From the NCBI RefSeq assembly GCF_038502225.1, contig NC_091311.1, positions 32,186,216 through 32,250,215 of the forward strand: DNA of 64,000 bases. The letters are read 5' to 3'. The notes below the pieces were generated by a model. The model saw only the letters and a program-made list of their open reading frames with translations. It searched no databases and was not told the DNA's origin. Below, piece after piece: positions 9,839 through 21,890 of the stretch. Source of the stretch: Cherax quadricarinatus. Taxonomy: Eukaryota; Arthropoda; Malacostraca; Decapoda; Parastacidae. The position numbers were made by a program, and so were the translations under genes. Each line of letters opens with the position of its first letter. Positions within the stretch are counted from its first letter, which is position 1.

Positions 9839-11164
9839 CTAAGAGAGTGAGTAGAGGAGAGTGTGAAGAGATATGATAGGGTCAGGAGTGGTTAAGTCTT
9901 GGTGTGTAGCTACCCATCTTTCAATATCTAATGTGTGATCAATGGCAGCTGGGTCAGGAGGATGTGGGTGGAAGATGTTTTCCCATATATTTTTGAATAT
10001 GTGGACAGCCTCAGCAGGGTCTGATATGTGTCTACTGTTGTGGATGATGTGTCTGAAATTCTTAGGAGGAGGGGTGCCCATAATTCTTCTAATGAAGGTC
10101 CAAAAAGTTTTTGGATCTTTGGTGCGTTTAACATCTGTAGTGCTTAAGAGGGATTGCCAGTGTCTAGCATGGTCTTCATCTAGACTCTGAATGATGTGTA
10201 CTCGGAGTATGGTAAGATCCCAGCGAATATTGTTTAATCTATTTTGGTTAGCAAGAAAACGATGTCTGTAACAGGTGAGCAGTCTTTTAGTTCTTTCTGA
10301 TGGACGGAAAGAATATTTTACTTTATATTGTGTCATAGGTACTGCTATTGAAGCAGCTTGGTTGATGGATTGATGAATACTTGTGATTTGTGAATCTATA
10401 TCTGATACAGGTCTATTATCGTAATTGTGTTTGAGATCTATAGTGTCAAGATGTTGTTTAAATATATCCCAATCTGTCTGAGAGTAAGCTGGAGAGGGGC
10501 TTACAGGAATTTGTATAGGATTAGATGAAATGTGGAAAATAACTGGAATGTGGTCAGATCCAGAGAGTGTGCCAGGTGTTATGTAATGGTGTAGATGCGT
10601 ACTAGCTCTGTTTGTGATAATCTTGTCAGGAGTGCCTTGGCCATTATGTGTGAAGATAGTGGGGAAGTAAGGACCAAGGTGAATGAGATGTTTTTGTGTG
10701 ACAAAAGTAAGTAGTTGCCTACCATGCAGGTTAGTGGAGTTATCATGGAAGGCCGTGTGTTTGGCGTTTAGGTCAGCTAGAAGGTATACAGGGAGATGTG
10801 TGTGATTAAAAAGTATGGTGAGGTCATGGATGTTGATGTTTGTATTTGGTCTAGTATATGTTGTGTATATTATTATTGGGCCATGCATCGTATAAATTTT
10901 CACAGCCATGCTGTGAGAATATGTAAATGGGAGGGACAAGAATTTATATTTGGTGGTGCCTTTCACCAGAATAGCTACGCCATTCCAGTTATCAGCAGGG
11001 GATTGACGGGTTATGTATCCTAAATGTCTGACACGTTGGTCATCACGCACACACGTGCTGTTTAACATCAGCACGTCTGGTCGTTCAGACTCAATAAGGT
11101 CAGCAAGAATGTATTTGTTTGCGTTATAACCTCGTATGTTAAATTGGATAACCTTAAGGGCCAT
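9839..11164 (-). CDS. LINE ORF2, endonuclease and linker part
   Basis: 441 uninterrupted codons from ATG 11164. The first ~210 residues match an exonuclease-endonuclease-phosphatase (APE-type) domain: QFNIRG near residue 7, VAILVKG, YLLADLNAKH near 148, TPDKIITN near 178 and SGSDHIPV near 200. These are the metal-binding and His/Asp catalytic positions that nick target DNA for reverse transcription. At the place of the usual catalytic Glu (as in L.ET) the protein has MLNSTCV, so the Glu is not evident. Residues 220-441 are the linker to the reverse transcriptase, with IRRIMGTPPPK. The frame stops at 9839 next to the RT motifs, which continue in another frame. The ATG lies inside the end of ORF1, so translation may depend on reinitiation. 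Confidence 0.75.
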   Translation of the reverse strand: MALKVIQFNIRGYNANKYILADLIESERPDVLMLNSTCVRDDQRVRHLGYITRQSPADNWNGVAILVKGTTKYKFLSLPFTYSHSMAVKIYTMHGPIIIYTTYTRPNTNINIHDLTILFNHTHLPVYLLADLNAKHTAFHDNSTNLHGRQLLTFVTQKHLIHLGPYFPTIFTHNGQGTPDKIITNRASTHLHHYITPGTLSGSDHIPVIFHISSNPIQIPVSPSPAYSQTDWDIFKQHLDTIDLKHNYDNRPVSDIDSQITSIHQSINQAASIAVPMTQYKVKYSFRPSERTKRLLTCYRHRFLANQNRLNNIRWDLTILRVHIIQSLDEDHARHWQSLLSTTDVKRTKDPKTFWTFIRRIMGTPPPKNFRHIIHNSRHISDPAEAVHIFKNIWENIFHPHPPDPAAIDHTLDIERWVATHQDLTTPDPIISLHTLLYSLS

Positions 11165-12728
11165 GGTTGGGTTTACCTGAAGTTGGCGGATATAAATCCT
11201 TCATACATTTACCTGGATAACCCATCATAATTGTGCCTTCATCTGATCTGTTCTTAATTGGGTGTAAGGTTTTCCGACGTTTTTTGGAGTCAGCACGGGG
11301 AGGGGAGGGTGAGGGGGGGCGGGAGGAGGAGTTTGAACGTGATGATGAGGTAGGACGAGAGGATGAGTTGAGGCTAGAGGAAGTGTTAGAGAGAGAGGAG
11401 GAGGTTGTGATTTGATCTTGGTTTAATATGTTGGTAATTTTATCCAAGTGCTTGTTGAAGTTGGGAGAATTTGTATAGTTTGGTTGTAGGCAAGGAGAAC
11501 GAGACTTATGTGAAGGAGTAGGAGAACGAGAAGGGCGTGTTGTGGCAGAGCAAGGTTGAGTTCGCCCAGTGCTAGAGCCTGAGCTGGTAGAAGGATTAGA
11601 AGCAAAAGATTGTGGCGTGTGGGATGGAAGAGAAGGATCTGCTTGAGTATAAGCATGAAGAGGAGTTTCTGCAGTGGAGAGAGAGGTGTTAGGAAAAGGC
11701 TCATCTTTGGGAAGGAAGAAATCAGGAGGGAAAATGATGGGGTCAGAATTGTTGGCTTTTAGAAGATCATTTAGCATCGTGGGATAGTTGGCACTTTTGA
11801 ATGCTTTGTGACAGTAGACAACAGTGAGTACAATGGCTTCAAGGATATTTATTGGATTGTTTGTTGGAAGAAGGAGCCGTGGGAAGGTTTGTTTGGGCAG
11901 CAGCAGCATAGGAAGGATAAGCTGTAGAAGTGGAAGCAGAAGGAACAGAAGTATTAGGTTGGTAAGTGGATGAGGATATTGACGGAGGTTGTGGGAATGG
12001 AGTCAAGACTGGGTTTGGAAGGTTAGAGGTTGGTCTTTTCGTAAGGAGGAAACATGTTCCTTACGAGAAGGGCATTGAAAAGAAGTAGCAGAATGTGACT
12101 GAGAGCAGTCACATTCTGCCATTTCTGCCATGTGTGACCTGGAGAAGAACACTTAGAACACAGCTGTTGCTTGTTACAAGTATTTTTTAAATTACCAAAC
12201 TCAAGGCATTTGTAGCACTGATGAATAGGAACATAGGGAGAAACAGTGAAGTAGGTGGAAGAAGGAAGTAGTTTGCTCGAACACCATGTTTGAACACTAT
12301 ATCAGCCTCAGCTGGGGTAGAACATCTAATCTTAAGAATGTTGGTACGTTCAGGTCACGTTCAACTGTGACCTGATTTTGTGATGAAATGTCAGTCATTA
12401 AAGCGTCTTTGTCATGGTTGTATTCGTTAATCAGTGAAGAATCTACAAATTTTGCCACGACTGTGCTCCTGGCCTTATGATCAGGAGCCCAATCGATAGC
12501 AAAACCTGCCTGAGAGAGCTTGTCTCGGACTGCCTTACTTGTACAGAGGTCATAATTCACAGGATCAAGATTTACTTTACAACCAGTATTTGTCTTGAAA
12601 ATGTTTATCATGCGAGCCTGGGTAACGTTGAAAAAGGTGGAAGCATAATCAATCGTATCCTTATCATCATTAGAGTACTTTAGCAAAAGGGCCATTGTCG
12701 GAAAGCTGGGTCTCTGTGCAGTTGCCAT
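11154..12728 (-). pseudogene. LINE ORF1 (gag-like zinc-knuckle protein), frameshifted
   Basis: It starts at ATG 12728 with MATAQRPSFPTMALLLKYSN and runs intact for 143 codons to 12297. The frame then shifts at least twice; pieces read DIVFKHGVRANYFLLPPT and PYVPIHQCYKCLEFGN. Next comes a Cys-rich segment near 12110-12215: CYKCLEFGN and CSKCSSPGHT, a C-x2-C-x4-H arrangement typical of CCHC zinc knuckles that bind nucleic acid. The C-terminal 251 codons (11909-11154) are Ser/Pro/Thr-rich with runs such as SSSLSNTSSSLNSSSRPTSS and a basic KKRRK stretch. ORF1 proteins of this kind coat the element's RNA. Frameshifts make this copy inactive. Confidence 0.7.
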
Positions 12729-13165
12729 GACAACAGCACAGGTAGGGATGCTGCATAAATCGTTAATGGCGTCTATGGGGCGTCAAGTGTATATTTCTGA
12801 CAGGACATGTTTGTGTTGTGGAGTGTACCTGCTAAGATGAGGCTTCCCCTAGCGTAAATCACAAGGAATGCAGCCACGGGCACCGGACCAGACGAATACT
12901 CCCACCGACGGAGGAGCAGGTCCAGCCGATCCAGAAAAAAAGAAGAAAATCTTAGAGAGGAGAGAAAGGTGCTGGTGTCTCCAGAGCGATGTAGTCTAGC
13001 CGATCCACTGTGTGGGGATCTTTAACCACCTCAATGAAGAGGGCTTGACTGGCCTCTGAGGAGATTACGGCACTACAGAGAGCTAAACCCGTGTCACACA
13101 CAAAAACGATATTGGTTAAAAAAAAAGCTCTCTTATTCTCCGGGATGCTGTCACAACCGAACATG
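12729..13165 (-). other. possible 5' untranslated region of the Jockey-like LINE
   Basis: GC-richer sequence directly upstream of ORF1. It contains a 70-codon reverse-strand open frame (MFGCDSIPENKRAFF...) with no recognised motif. Jockey-clade elements carry an internal promoter in this position. The boundary is a guess: no target-site duplication was found. Confidence 0.35.
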
Positions 13166-13993
13166 GGAATGAGGATATCGGTGTGCCAGAGGTGTGCAGA
13201 GGTGTGGAAGTGTTGCTTGTGAACAATGTATCAGCAGACGACACCCAACAGGATGAGGTGGGAAGACTTCACCCAGCTGCAGGAGTGCAGAGGCCAACGG
13301 TCTGCCCTGGGGCAGGCAGCCAGCGACGCACAGAATCCTGGAGCCAAGATGAAGAATGTCCAGAAATCAACCAATCAGGCAAGGTCTTCTTGAAACAAGA
13401 AAATCAATGCAGTTTTCCTTCAACAAACACAGCAAAAGCTTCTCCCAGCAAGGGGATCGCAAGGCAACCAATCAGGAGCAAGCAAAACATGCAGCCAATC
13501 GGGAGCAGGTGCGTCTGTCCAGTGCGGAAGCTAGCAGAGGAATGACAGCTCGGCCACCGAGGAGAGGCTAATTAAGAAGAATTTTGGAAATCCTTTTAAG
13601 TTACACTATGAATTTATATTAGTACGAGTTTTGTTTTGGTTAATTATCAGTTTAAAAGTATATGTGAGTGTTTTATTTTATGTAGATGAATGTCCAAGTG
13701 TTGAAGAACTTTTCCACCTCCATCAAAACTGTATTAAATATTACACTGTTTTCATTTTTATTTATTTATTGGTCTTTTTCATTTTACACTGAAGGTTAAC
13801 AAGCTCACAAACATACACATATGTAAGTATTTTCACATACATTTATACGATGGTTTATGGTATTTTGACGACATTGTGAAACCTGTAAATATATAAAGAC
13901 GGGACACGTTTGTGACACTAGTGTAGGACTGTGACATATGTACATATTCTTATGTATGAATGAATGTAATGCTTACGTGTTATTGTGAATAAG
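13166..13993. other. unannotated stretch with three CCAAT motifs
   Basis: No gene recognised. A 120-codon plus-strand frame (13183-13545) lacks motifs. Three CCAAT pentamers in similar contexts occur on the plus strand at about 13370 (aaccaatcaggc), 13467 (gcaaccaatcagg) and 13494 (gcagccaatcggg). From 13580 the sequence is AT-rich and leads into the 33-bp array. Confidence 0.4.
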
Positions 13994-16037
13994 TGTCATG
14001 TTATTGTGTGTTGATGATTGTCATGTGTACATGTTATTACATGTTATTGTGTGTTGATGATTGTAATGTGTACATGTTATTGTGTGTTGATGATTGTCAT
14101 GTGTACATGTTATTGTGTGTTGATGATTGTCATGTGTACATGTTATTGTGTGTTGATGATTGTCATGTGTACATGTTATTGTGTGTTGATGATTGTCATG
14201 TGTACATGTTATTGTGTGTTGATGATTGTCATGTGTACATGTTATTGTGTGTTGATGATTGTCATGTGTACATGTTATTGTGTGTTGATGATTGTCATGT
14301 GTACATGTTATTGTGTGTTGATGATTGTTATGTGTACATGTTGTGTGTTGATGATTGTTATGTGTACATGTTATTGTGTGTTGATGATTGTTATGTGTAC
14401 ATGTTATTGTGTGTTGATGATTGTCATGTGTACATGTTATTGTGTGTTGATGATTGTCATGTGTACATGTTATTGTGTGTTGATGATTGTCATGTGTACA
14501 TGTTATTGTGTGTTGATGATTGTCATGTGTACATGTTATTGTGTGTTGATGATTGTCATGTGTACATGTTATTGTGTGTTGATGATTGTCATGTGTACAT
14601 GTTATTGTGTGTTGATGATTGTCATGTGTACATGTTATTGTGTGTTGATGATTGTTATGTGTACATGTTATTGTGTGTTGATGATTGTCATGTGTACATG
14701 TTATTGTGTGTTGATGATTGTTATGTGTACATGTTATTGTGTGTTGATGATTGTTATGTGTACATGTTATTGTGTGTTGATGATTGTCATGTGTACATGT
14801 TATTGTGTGTTGATGATTGTTATGTGTACATGTTATTGTGTGTTGATGATTGTCATGTGTACATGTTATTGTGTGTTGATGATTGTCATGTGTACATGTT
14901 ATTGTGTGTTGATGATTGTCATGTGTACATGTTATTGTGTGTTGATGATTGTCATGTGTACATGTTATTGTGTGTTGATGATTGTTATGTGTACATGTTA
15001 TTGTGTGTTGATGATTGTCATGTGTACATGTTATTGTGTGTTGATGATTGTCATGTGTACATGTTATTGTGTGTTGATGATTGTCATGTGTACATGTTAT
15101 TGTGTGTTGATGATTGTCATGTGTACATGTTATTGTGTGTTGATGATTGTCATGTGTACATGTTATTGTGTGTTGATGATTGTCATGTGTACATGTTATT
15201 GTGTGTTGATGATTGTCATGTGTACATGTTATTGTGTGTTGATGATTGTCATGTGTACATGTTATTGTGTGTTGATGATTGTTATGTGTACATGTTATTG
15301 TGTGTTGATGATTGTCATGTGTACATGTTATTGTGTGTTGATGATTGTCATGTGTACATGTTATTGTGTGTTGATGATTGTCATGTGTACATGTTATTGT
15401 GTGTTGATGATTGTCATGTGTACATGTTATTGTGTGTTGATGATTGTCATGTGTACATGTTATTGTGTGTTGATGATTGTTCATGTGTACATGTTATTGT
15501 GTGTTGATGATTGTTATGTGTACATGTTATTGTGTGTTGATGATTGTTATGTGTACATGTTGTGTGTTGATGATTGTTATGTGTACATGTTATTGTGTGT
15601 TGATGATTGTTATGTGTACATGTTATTGTGTGTTGATGATTGTCATGTGTACATGTTATTGTGTGTTGATGATTGTCATGTGTACATGTTATTGTGTGTT
15701 GATGATTGTCATGTGTACATGTTATTGTGTGTTGATGATTGTCATGTGTACATGTTATTGTGTGTTGATGATTGTCATGTGTACATGTTATTGTGTGTGT
15801 GATGATTGTTATGTGTACATGTTATTGTGTGTTGATGATTGTCATGTGTACATGTTATTGTGTGTTGATGATTGTTATGTGTACATGTTATTGTGTGTTG
15901 ATGATTGTCATGTGTACATGTTATTGTGTGTTGATGATTGTTATGTGTACATGTTATTGTGTGTTGATGATTGTTATGTGTACATGTTATTGTGTGTTGA
16001 TGATTGTCATGTGTACATGTTATTGTGTGTTGATGAT
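13994..16037. repeat. 33-bp minisatellite, about 61 copies
   Basis: Units of 33 bp built on tgatgattgtcatgtgtaca followed by tgttattgtgtgt. The main variable position is C or T in gattgt(c/t)atg. Short units lacking tat or one base appear near 14341, 15478, 15560 and 15798. Because 33 is a multiple of three, plus and minus frames stay open for hundreds of codons (CVDDCHVYMLL, HQHTITCTHDN and similar). These are artefacts of the repeat, not proteins. Confidence 0.98.
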
Positions 16038-19000
16038 AGTGTGCTGGTGAACCTTTGTGTACCATGACGAGGGAAGAGTGTGCTGGTGAACCTTTGTGTA
16101 CCATGACGAGGGAAGAGTGTGCTGGTGAACCTTTGTGTACCATGACGAGGGAAGAGTGTGCTGGTGAACCTTTGTGTACCATGACGAGGGAAGAGTGTGC
16201 TGGTGAACCTTTGTGTACCATGACGAGGGAAGAGTGTGCTGGTGAACCTTTGTGTACCATGACGAGGGAAGAGTGTGCTGGTGAACCTTTGTGTACCATG
16301 ACGAGGGAAGAGTGTGCTGGTGAACCTTTGTGTACCATGACGAGGGAAGAGTGTGCTGGTGAACCTTTGTGTACCATGACGAGGGAAGAGTGTGCTGGTG
16401 AACCTTTGTGTACCATGACGAGGGAAGAGTGTGCTGGTGAACCTTTGTGTACCATGACGAGGGAAGAGTGTGCTGGTGAACCTTTGTGTACCATGACGAG
16501 GGAAGAGTGTGCTGGTGAACCTTTGTGTACCATGACGAGGGAAGAGTGTGCTGGTGAACCTTTGTGTACCATGACGAGGGAAGAGTGTGCTGGTGAACCT
16601 TTGTGTACCATGACGAGGGAAGAGTGTGCTGGTGAACCTTTGTGTACCATGACGAGGGAAGAGTGTGCTGGTGAACCTTTGTGTACCATGACGAGGGAAG
16701 AGTGTGCTGGTGAACCTTTGTGTACCATGACGAGGGAAGAGTGTGCTGGTGAACCTTTGTGTACCATGACGAGGGAAGAGTGTGCTGGTGAACCTTTGTG
16801 TACCATGACGAGGGAAGAGTGTGCTGGTGAACCTTTGTGTACCATGACGAGGGAAGAGAACCTTTGTGTACCATGACGAGGGAAGAGTGTGCTGGTGAAC
16901 CTTTGTGTACCATGACGAGGGAAGAGTGTGCTGGTGAACCTTTGTGTACCATGACGAGGGAAGAGTGTGCTGGTGAACCTTTGTGTACCATGACGAGGGA
17001 AGAGTGTGCTGGTGAACCTTTGTGTACCATGACGAGGGAAGAGTGTGCTGGTGACCATGTGTGTACCATGACTGAACCTTTGTGAACGAGGGAAGAGTGT
17101 GCTGGTGAACCTTTGTGTACCATGACGAGGGAAGAGTGTGCTGGTGAACCTTTGTGTACCATGACGAGGGAAGAGTGTGCTGGTGAACCTTTGTGTACCA
17201 TGACGAGGGAAGAGTGTGCTGGTGAACCTTTGTGTACCATGACGAGGGAAGAGTGTGCTGGTGAACCTTTGTGTACCATGACGAGGGAAGAGTGTGCTGG
17301 TGAACCTTTGTGTACCATGACGAGGGAAGAGTGTGCTGGTGAACCTTTGTGTACCATGACGAGGGAAGAGTGTGCTGGTGAACCTTTGTGTACCATGACG
17401 AGGGAAGAGTGTGCTGGTGAACCTTTGTGTACCATGACGAGGGAAGAGTGTGCTGGTGAACCTTTGTGTACCATGACGAGGGAAGAGTGTGCTGGTGAAC
17501 CTTTGTGTACCATGACGAGGGAAGAGTGTGCTGGTGAACCTTTGTGTACCATGACGAGGGAAGAGTGTGCTGGTGAACCTTTGTGTACCATGACGAGGGA
17601 AGAGTGTGCTGGTGAACCTTTGTGTACCATGACGAGGGAAGAGTGTGCTGGTGAACCTTTGTGTACCATGACGAGGGAAGAGTGTGCTGGTGAACCTTTG
17701 TGTACCATGACGAGGGAAGAGTGTGCTGGTGAACCTTTGTGTACCATGACGAGGGAAGTGTGTGCTGGTGAACCTTTGTGTACCATGACGAGGGAAGAGT
17801 GTGCTGGTGAACCTTTGTGTACCATGACGAGGGAAGAGTGTGCTGGTGAACCTTTGTGTACCATGACGAGGGAAGAGTGTGCTGGTGAACCTTTGTGTAC
17901 CATGACGAGGGAAGAGTGTGCTGGTGAACCTTTGTGTACCATGACGAGGGAAGAGTGTGCTGGTGAACCTTTGTGTACCATGACGAGGGAAGAGTGTGCT
18001 GGTGAACCTTTGTGTACCATGACGAGGGAAGAGTGTGCTGGTAAACCTTTGTGTACCATGACGAGGGAAGAGTGTGCTGGTGAACCTTTGTGAACCATGA
18101 CGAGGGAAGAGTGTGCTGGTGAACCTTTGTGTACCATGACGAGGGAAGAGTGTGCTGGTGAACCTTTGTGTACCATGACGAGGGAAGAGTGTGCTGGTGA
18201 ACCTTTGTGTACCATGACGAGGGAAGAGTGTGCTGGTGAACCTTTGTGTACCATGACGAGGGAAGAGTGTGCTGGTGAACCTTTGTGTACCATGACGAGG
18301 GAAGAGTGTGCTGGTGAACCTTTGTGTACCATGACGAGGGAAGAGTGTGCTGGTGAACCTTTGTGTACCATGACGAGGGAAGAGTGTGCTGGTGAACCTT
18401 TGTGTACCATGACGAGGGAAGAGTGTGCTGGTGAACCTTTGTGTACCATGACGAGGGAAGAGTGTGCTGGTGAAACCATTGTGTGTGAACCTTTTTGTAC
18501 CATGACGAGGGAAGAGCGTGCTGGTGAACCTTTGTGAACCATGACGAGGGAAGAGTGTGCTGGTGAACCTTTGTGTACCATGATCCTTTGTGTACCATGA
18601 CGAGGGAAGAGTGTGCTGGTGAACCTTTGTGTACCATGACGAGGGAAGAGTGTGCTGGTGAACCTTTGTGTACCATGACGAGGGAAGAGTGTGCTGGTGA
18701 ACCTTTGTGTACCATGACGAGGGAAGAGTGTGCTGGTGAACCTTTGTGTACCATGACGAGGGAAGAGTGTGCTGGTGAACCTTTGTGTACCATGACGAGG
18801 GAAGAGTGTGCTGGTGAACCTTTGTGTACCATGACGAGGGAAGAGTGTGCTGGTGAACCTTTGTGTACCATGACGAGGGAAGAGTGTGCTGGTGAACCTT
18901 TGTGTACCATGACGAGGGAAGAGTGTGCTGGTGAACCTTTGTGTACCATGACGAGGGAAGAGTGTGCTGGTGAACCTTTGTGTACCATGACGAGGGAAGA

Positions 19001-21890
19001 GTGTGCATGACGAGGGAAGAGTGTGCTGGTGAACCTTTGTGTACCATGACGAGGGAAGAGTGTGCTGGTGAACCTTTGTGACGAGGGAAGAGTGTGCTGG
19101 TGAACCTTTGTGTACCATGACGAGGGAAGAGTGTGCTGGTGAACCTTTGTGTACCATGACGAGGGAAGAGTGTGCTGGTGAACCTTTGTGTACCATGACG
19201 AGGGAAGAGTGTGCTGGTGAACCTTTGTGTACCATGACGAGGGAAGTGCGCTGGTAAACCTTTGTGTACCATGACGAGGGAAGAGTGTGCTGGTGAACCT
19301 TTGTGTACGAGGGAAGAGTGTGCTGGTGAACCTTTGTGTACCATGACGAGGGAAGAGTGTGCTGGTGAACCTTTGTGTACCATGACGAGGGAAGAGTGTG
19401 CTGGTGAACCTTTGTGTACCATGACGAGGGAAGAGTGTGCTGGTGAACCTTTGTGTACCATGACGAGGGAAGAGTGTGCTGGTGAACCTTTGTGTACCAT
19501 GACGAGGGAAGAGTGTGCTGGTGAACCTTTGTGTACCATGACGAGGGAAGAGTGTGCTGGTGAACCTTTGTGTACCATGACGAGGGAAGAGTGTGCTGGT
19601 GAACCTTTGTGTACCATGACGAGGGAAGAGTGTGCTGGTGGTGAACCTTTGTGTACCATGACGAGGGAAGAGTGTGCTGGTGAACCTTTGTGTACCATGA
19701 CGAGGGAAGAGTGTGCTGGTGAACCTTTGTGTACCATGACGAGGGAAGAGTGTGCTGGTGAACCTTTGTGTACCATGACGAGGGAAGAGTGTGCTGGTGA
19801 ACCTTTGTGTACCATGACGAGGGAAGAGTGTGCTGGTGAACCTTTGTGTACCATGACGAGGGAAGAGTGTGCTGGTGAACCTTTGTGTACCATGAAGAGG
19901 GAAGAGTGTGCTGGTGAACCTTTGTGTACCATAGTGTGCTGGTGAATGTACCATGACGAGGGAAGAGTGTGCTGGTGAACCTTTGTGTACCATGACGAGG
20001 GAAGAGTGTGCTGGTGAACCTTTGTGTACCATGACGAGGGAAGAGTGTGCTGGTGAACCTTTGTGTACCATGACGAGGGAAGAGTGTGCTGGTGAACCTT
20101 TGTGTACCATGACGAGGGAAGAGTGTGCCTTTGTGTACCATGACGAGGGAAGAGTGTGCTGGTGAACCTTTGTGTACCATGACGAGGGAAGAGTGTGCTG
20201 GTGAACCTTTGTGTACCATGACGAGGGAAGAGTGTGCTGGTGAACCTTTGTGTACCATGACGAGGGAAGAGTGTGCTGCTGGTGAAACTTTGTGTACCAT
20301 GAGGGAAGAGTGTGCTGATGAGGGAAGAGTGTGCTGGTGAACCTTTGTGTACCATGACGAGGGAAGAGTGTGCTGGTGAACCTTTGTGTACCATGACGAG
20401 GGAAGAGTGAACCTTTGTGTACCATGACGAGGGAAGAGTGTGCTGGTGAACCTTTGTGTACCATGACGAGGGAAGAGTGTGCTGGTGAACCTTTGTGTAC
20501 CATGACGAGGGAAGAGTGTGCTGGTGAACCTTTGTGTACCATGACGAGGGAAGAGTGTGCTGGTGAACCTTTGTGTACCATGACGAGGGAAGAGTGTGCT
20601 GGTGAACCTTTGTGTACCATGACGAGGGAAGAGTGTGCTGGTGAACCTTTGTGTACCATGACGAGGGAAGAGTGTGCTGGTGAACCTTTGTGTACCATGA
20701 GGGAAGAGTGTGCTGGTGAACCTTTGTGTACCATGACGAGGGAAGAGTGTGCTGGTGAACCTTTGTGTACCATGACGAGGGAAGAGTGTGCTGGTGAACC
20801 TTTGTGTACCATGACGAGGGAAGAGTGTGCTGGTGAACCTTTGTGTACCATGACGAGGGAAGAGTGTGCTGGTGAACCTTTGTGTACCATGACGAGGGAA
20901 GAGTGTGCTGGTGAACCTTTGTGTACCATGACGAGGGAAGAGTGTGCTGGTGAACCTTTGTGTACCATGACGAGGGAAGAGTGTGCTGGTGAACCTTTGT
21001 GTACCATGACGAGGGAAGAGTGTGCTGGTGAACCTTTGTGTACCATGACGAGGGAAGAGTGTGCATGACATGACGAGGGAAGAGTGTGCTGGTGAACCTT
21101 TGTGTACCATGACGAGGGAAGAGTGTGCTGGTGAACCTTTGTGTACCATGATGAGGGAAGAGTGTGCTGGTGAACCTTTGTGTACCATGACGAGGGAAGA
21201 GTGTGCTGGTGAACCTTTGTGTACCATGACGAGGGAAGAGTGTGCTGGTGAACCTTTGTGTACCATGAGGGAAGAGTGTGCTGGTGAACCTTTGTGTACC
21301 ATGACGAGGGAAGAGTGTGCTGGTGAACCTTTGTGTACCATGACGAGGGAAGAGTGTGCTGGTGAACCTTTGTGTACCATGACGAGGGAAGAGTGTGCTG
21401 GTGAACCTTTGTGTACCATGACGAGGGAAGAGTGTGCTGGTGAACCTTTGTGTACCATGACGAGGGAAGAGTGTGCTGGTGAACCTTTGTGTACCATGAC
21501 GAGGGAAGAGTGTGCTGGTGAACCTTTGTGTACCATGACGAGGGAAGAGTGTGCTGGTGAACCTTTGTGTACCATGACGAGGGAAGAGTGTGCTGGTGAA
21601 CCTTTGTGTACCATGACGAGGGAAGAGTGTGCTGGTGAACCTTTGTGTACCATGACGAGGGAAGAGTGTGCTGGTGAACCTTTGTGTACCATGACGAGGG
21701 AAGAGTGTGCTGGTGAACCTTTGTGTACCATGACGAGGGAAGAGTGTGCTGGTGAACCTTTGTGTACCATGACGAGGGAAGAGTGTGCTGGTGAACCTTT
21801 GTGTACCATGACGAGGGAAGAGTGTGCTGGTGAACCTTTGTGTACCATGACGAGGGAAGAGTGTGCTGGTGAACCTTTGTGTACCATGAC
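16038..21890. repeat. 39-bp minisatellite, about 150 copies
   Basis: Units of 39 bp: gtgctggtgaacctttgtgt, then accatgacgagggaagagt. Long blocks of units are identical. They are broken by short deletions and scrambled joints near 16855, 17053-17092, 18470-18590, 19003, 19079, 19240-19310, 19930, 20128, 20278-20330, 20409, 20697, 21063 and 21266. The array abuts the 33-bp array without spacer. The minus strand of the unit contains no TAA, TAG or TGA in any register, so all three minus frames run open for nearly 2000 codons. No start context, domain or composition supports a gene. Confidence 0.98.

Larger units (their letters stand above)
9059..12728 (-). mobile_element. Jockey-like non-LTR retrotransposon, 3'-truncated
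   Basis: A reverse-strand LINE with ORF1 (zinc-knuckle protein, from 12728), an 11-base ORF1/ORF2 overlap at 11154-11164, an apurinic endonuclease and the N-terminal half of a reverse transcriptase. The order gag-like ORF1, endonuclease, reverse transcriptase is that of the Jockey and related clades. The element stops near 9100, before the catalytic YADD-type motif, and no poly-A tail is visible, so the 3' part is lost. Loss of the 3' end is unusual for a LINE, since new copies normally lose the 5' end; a later deletion or rearrangement is likely. The 5' untranslated region may extend to about 13165. Confidence 0.8.

Noticed and set aside
13993..16067. Open frames of 487-594 codons on both strands
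   Set aside because: 33-bp repeat artefacts with the same 11-residue motif on each strand.
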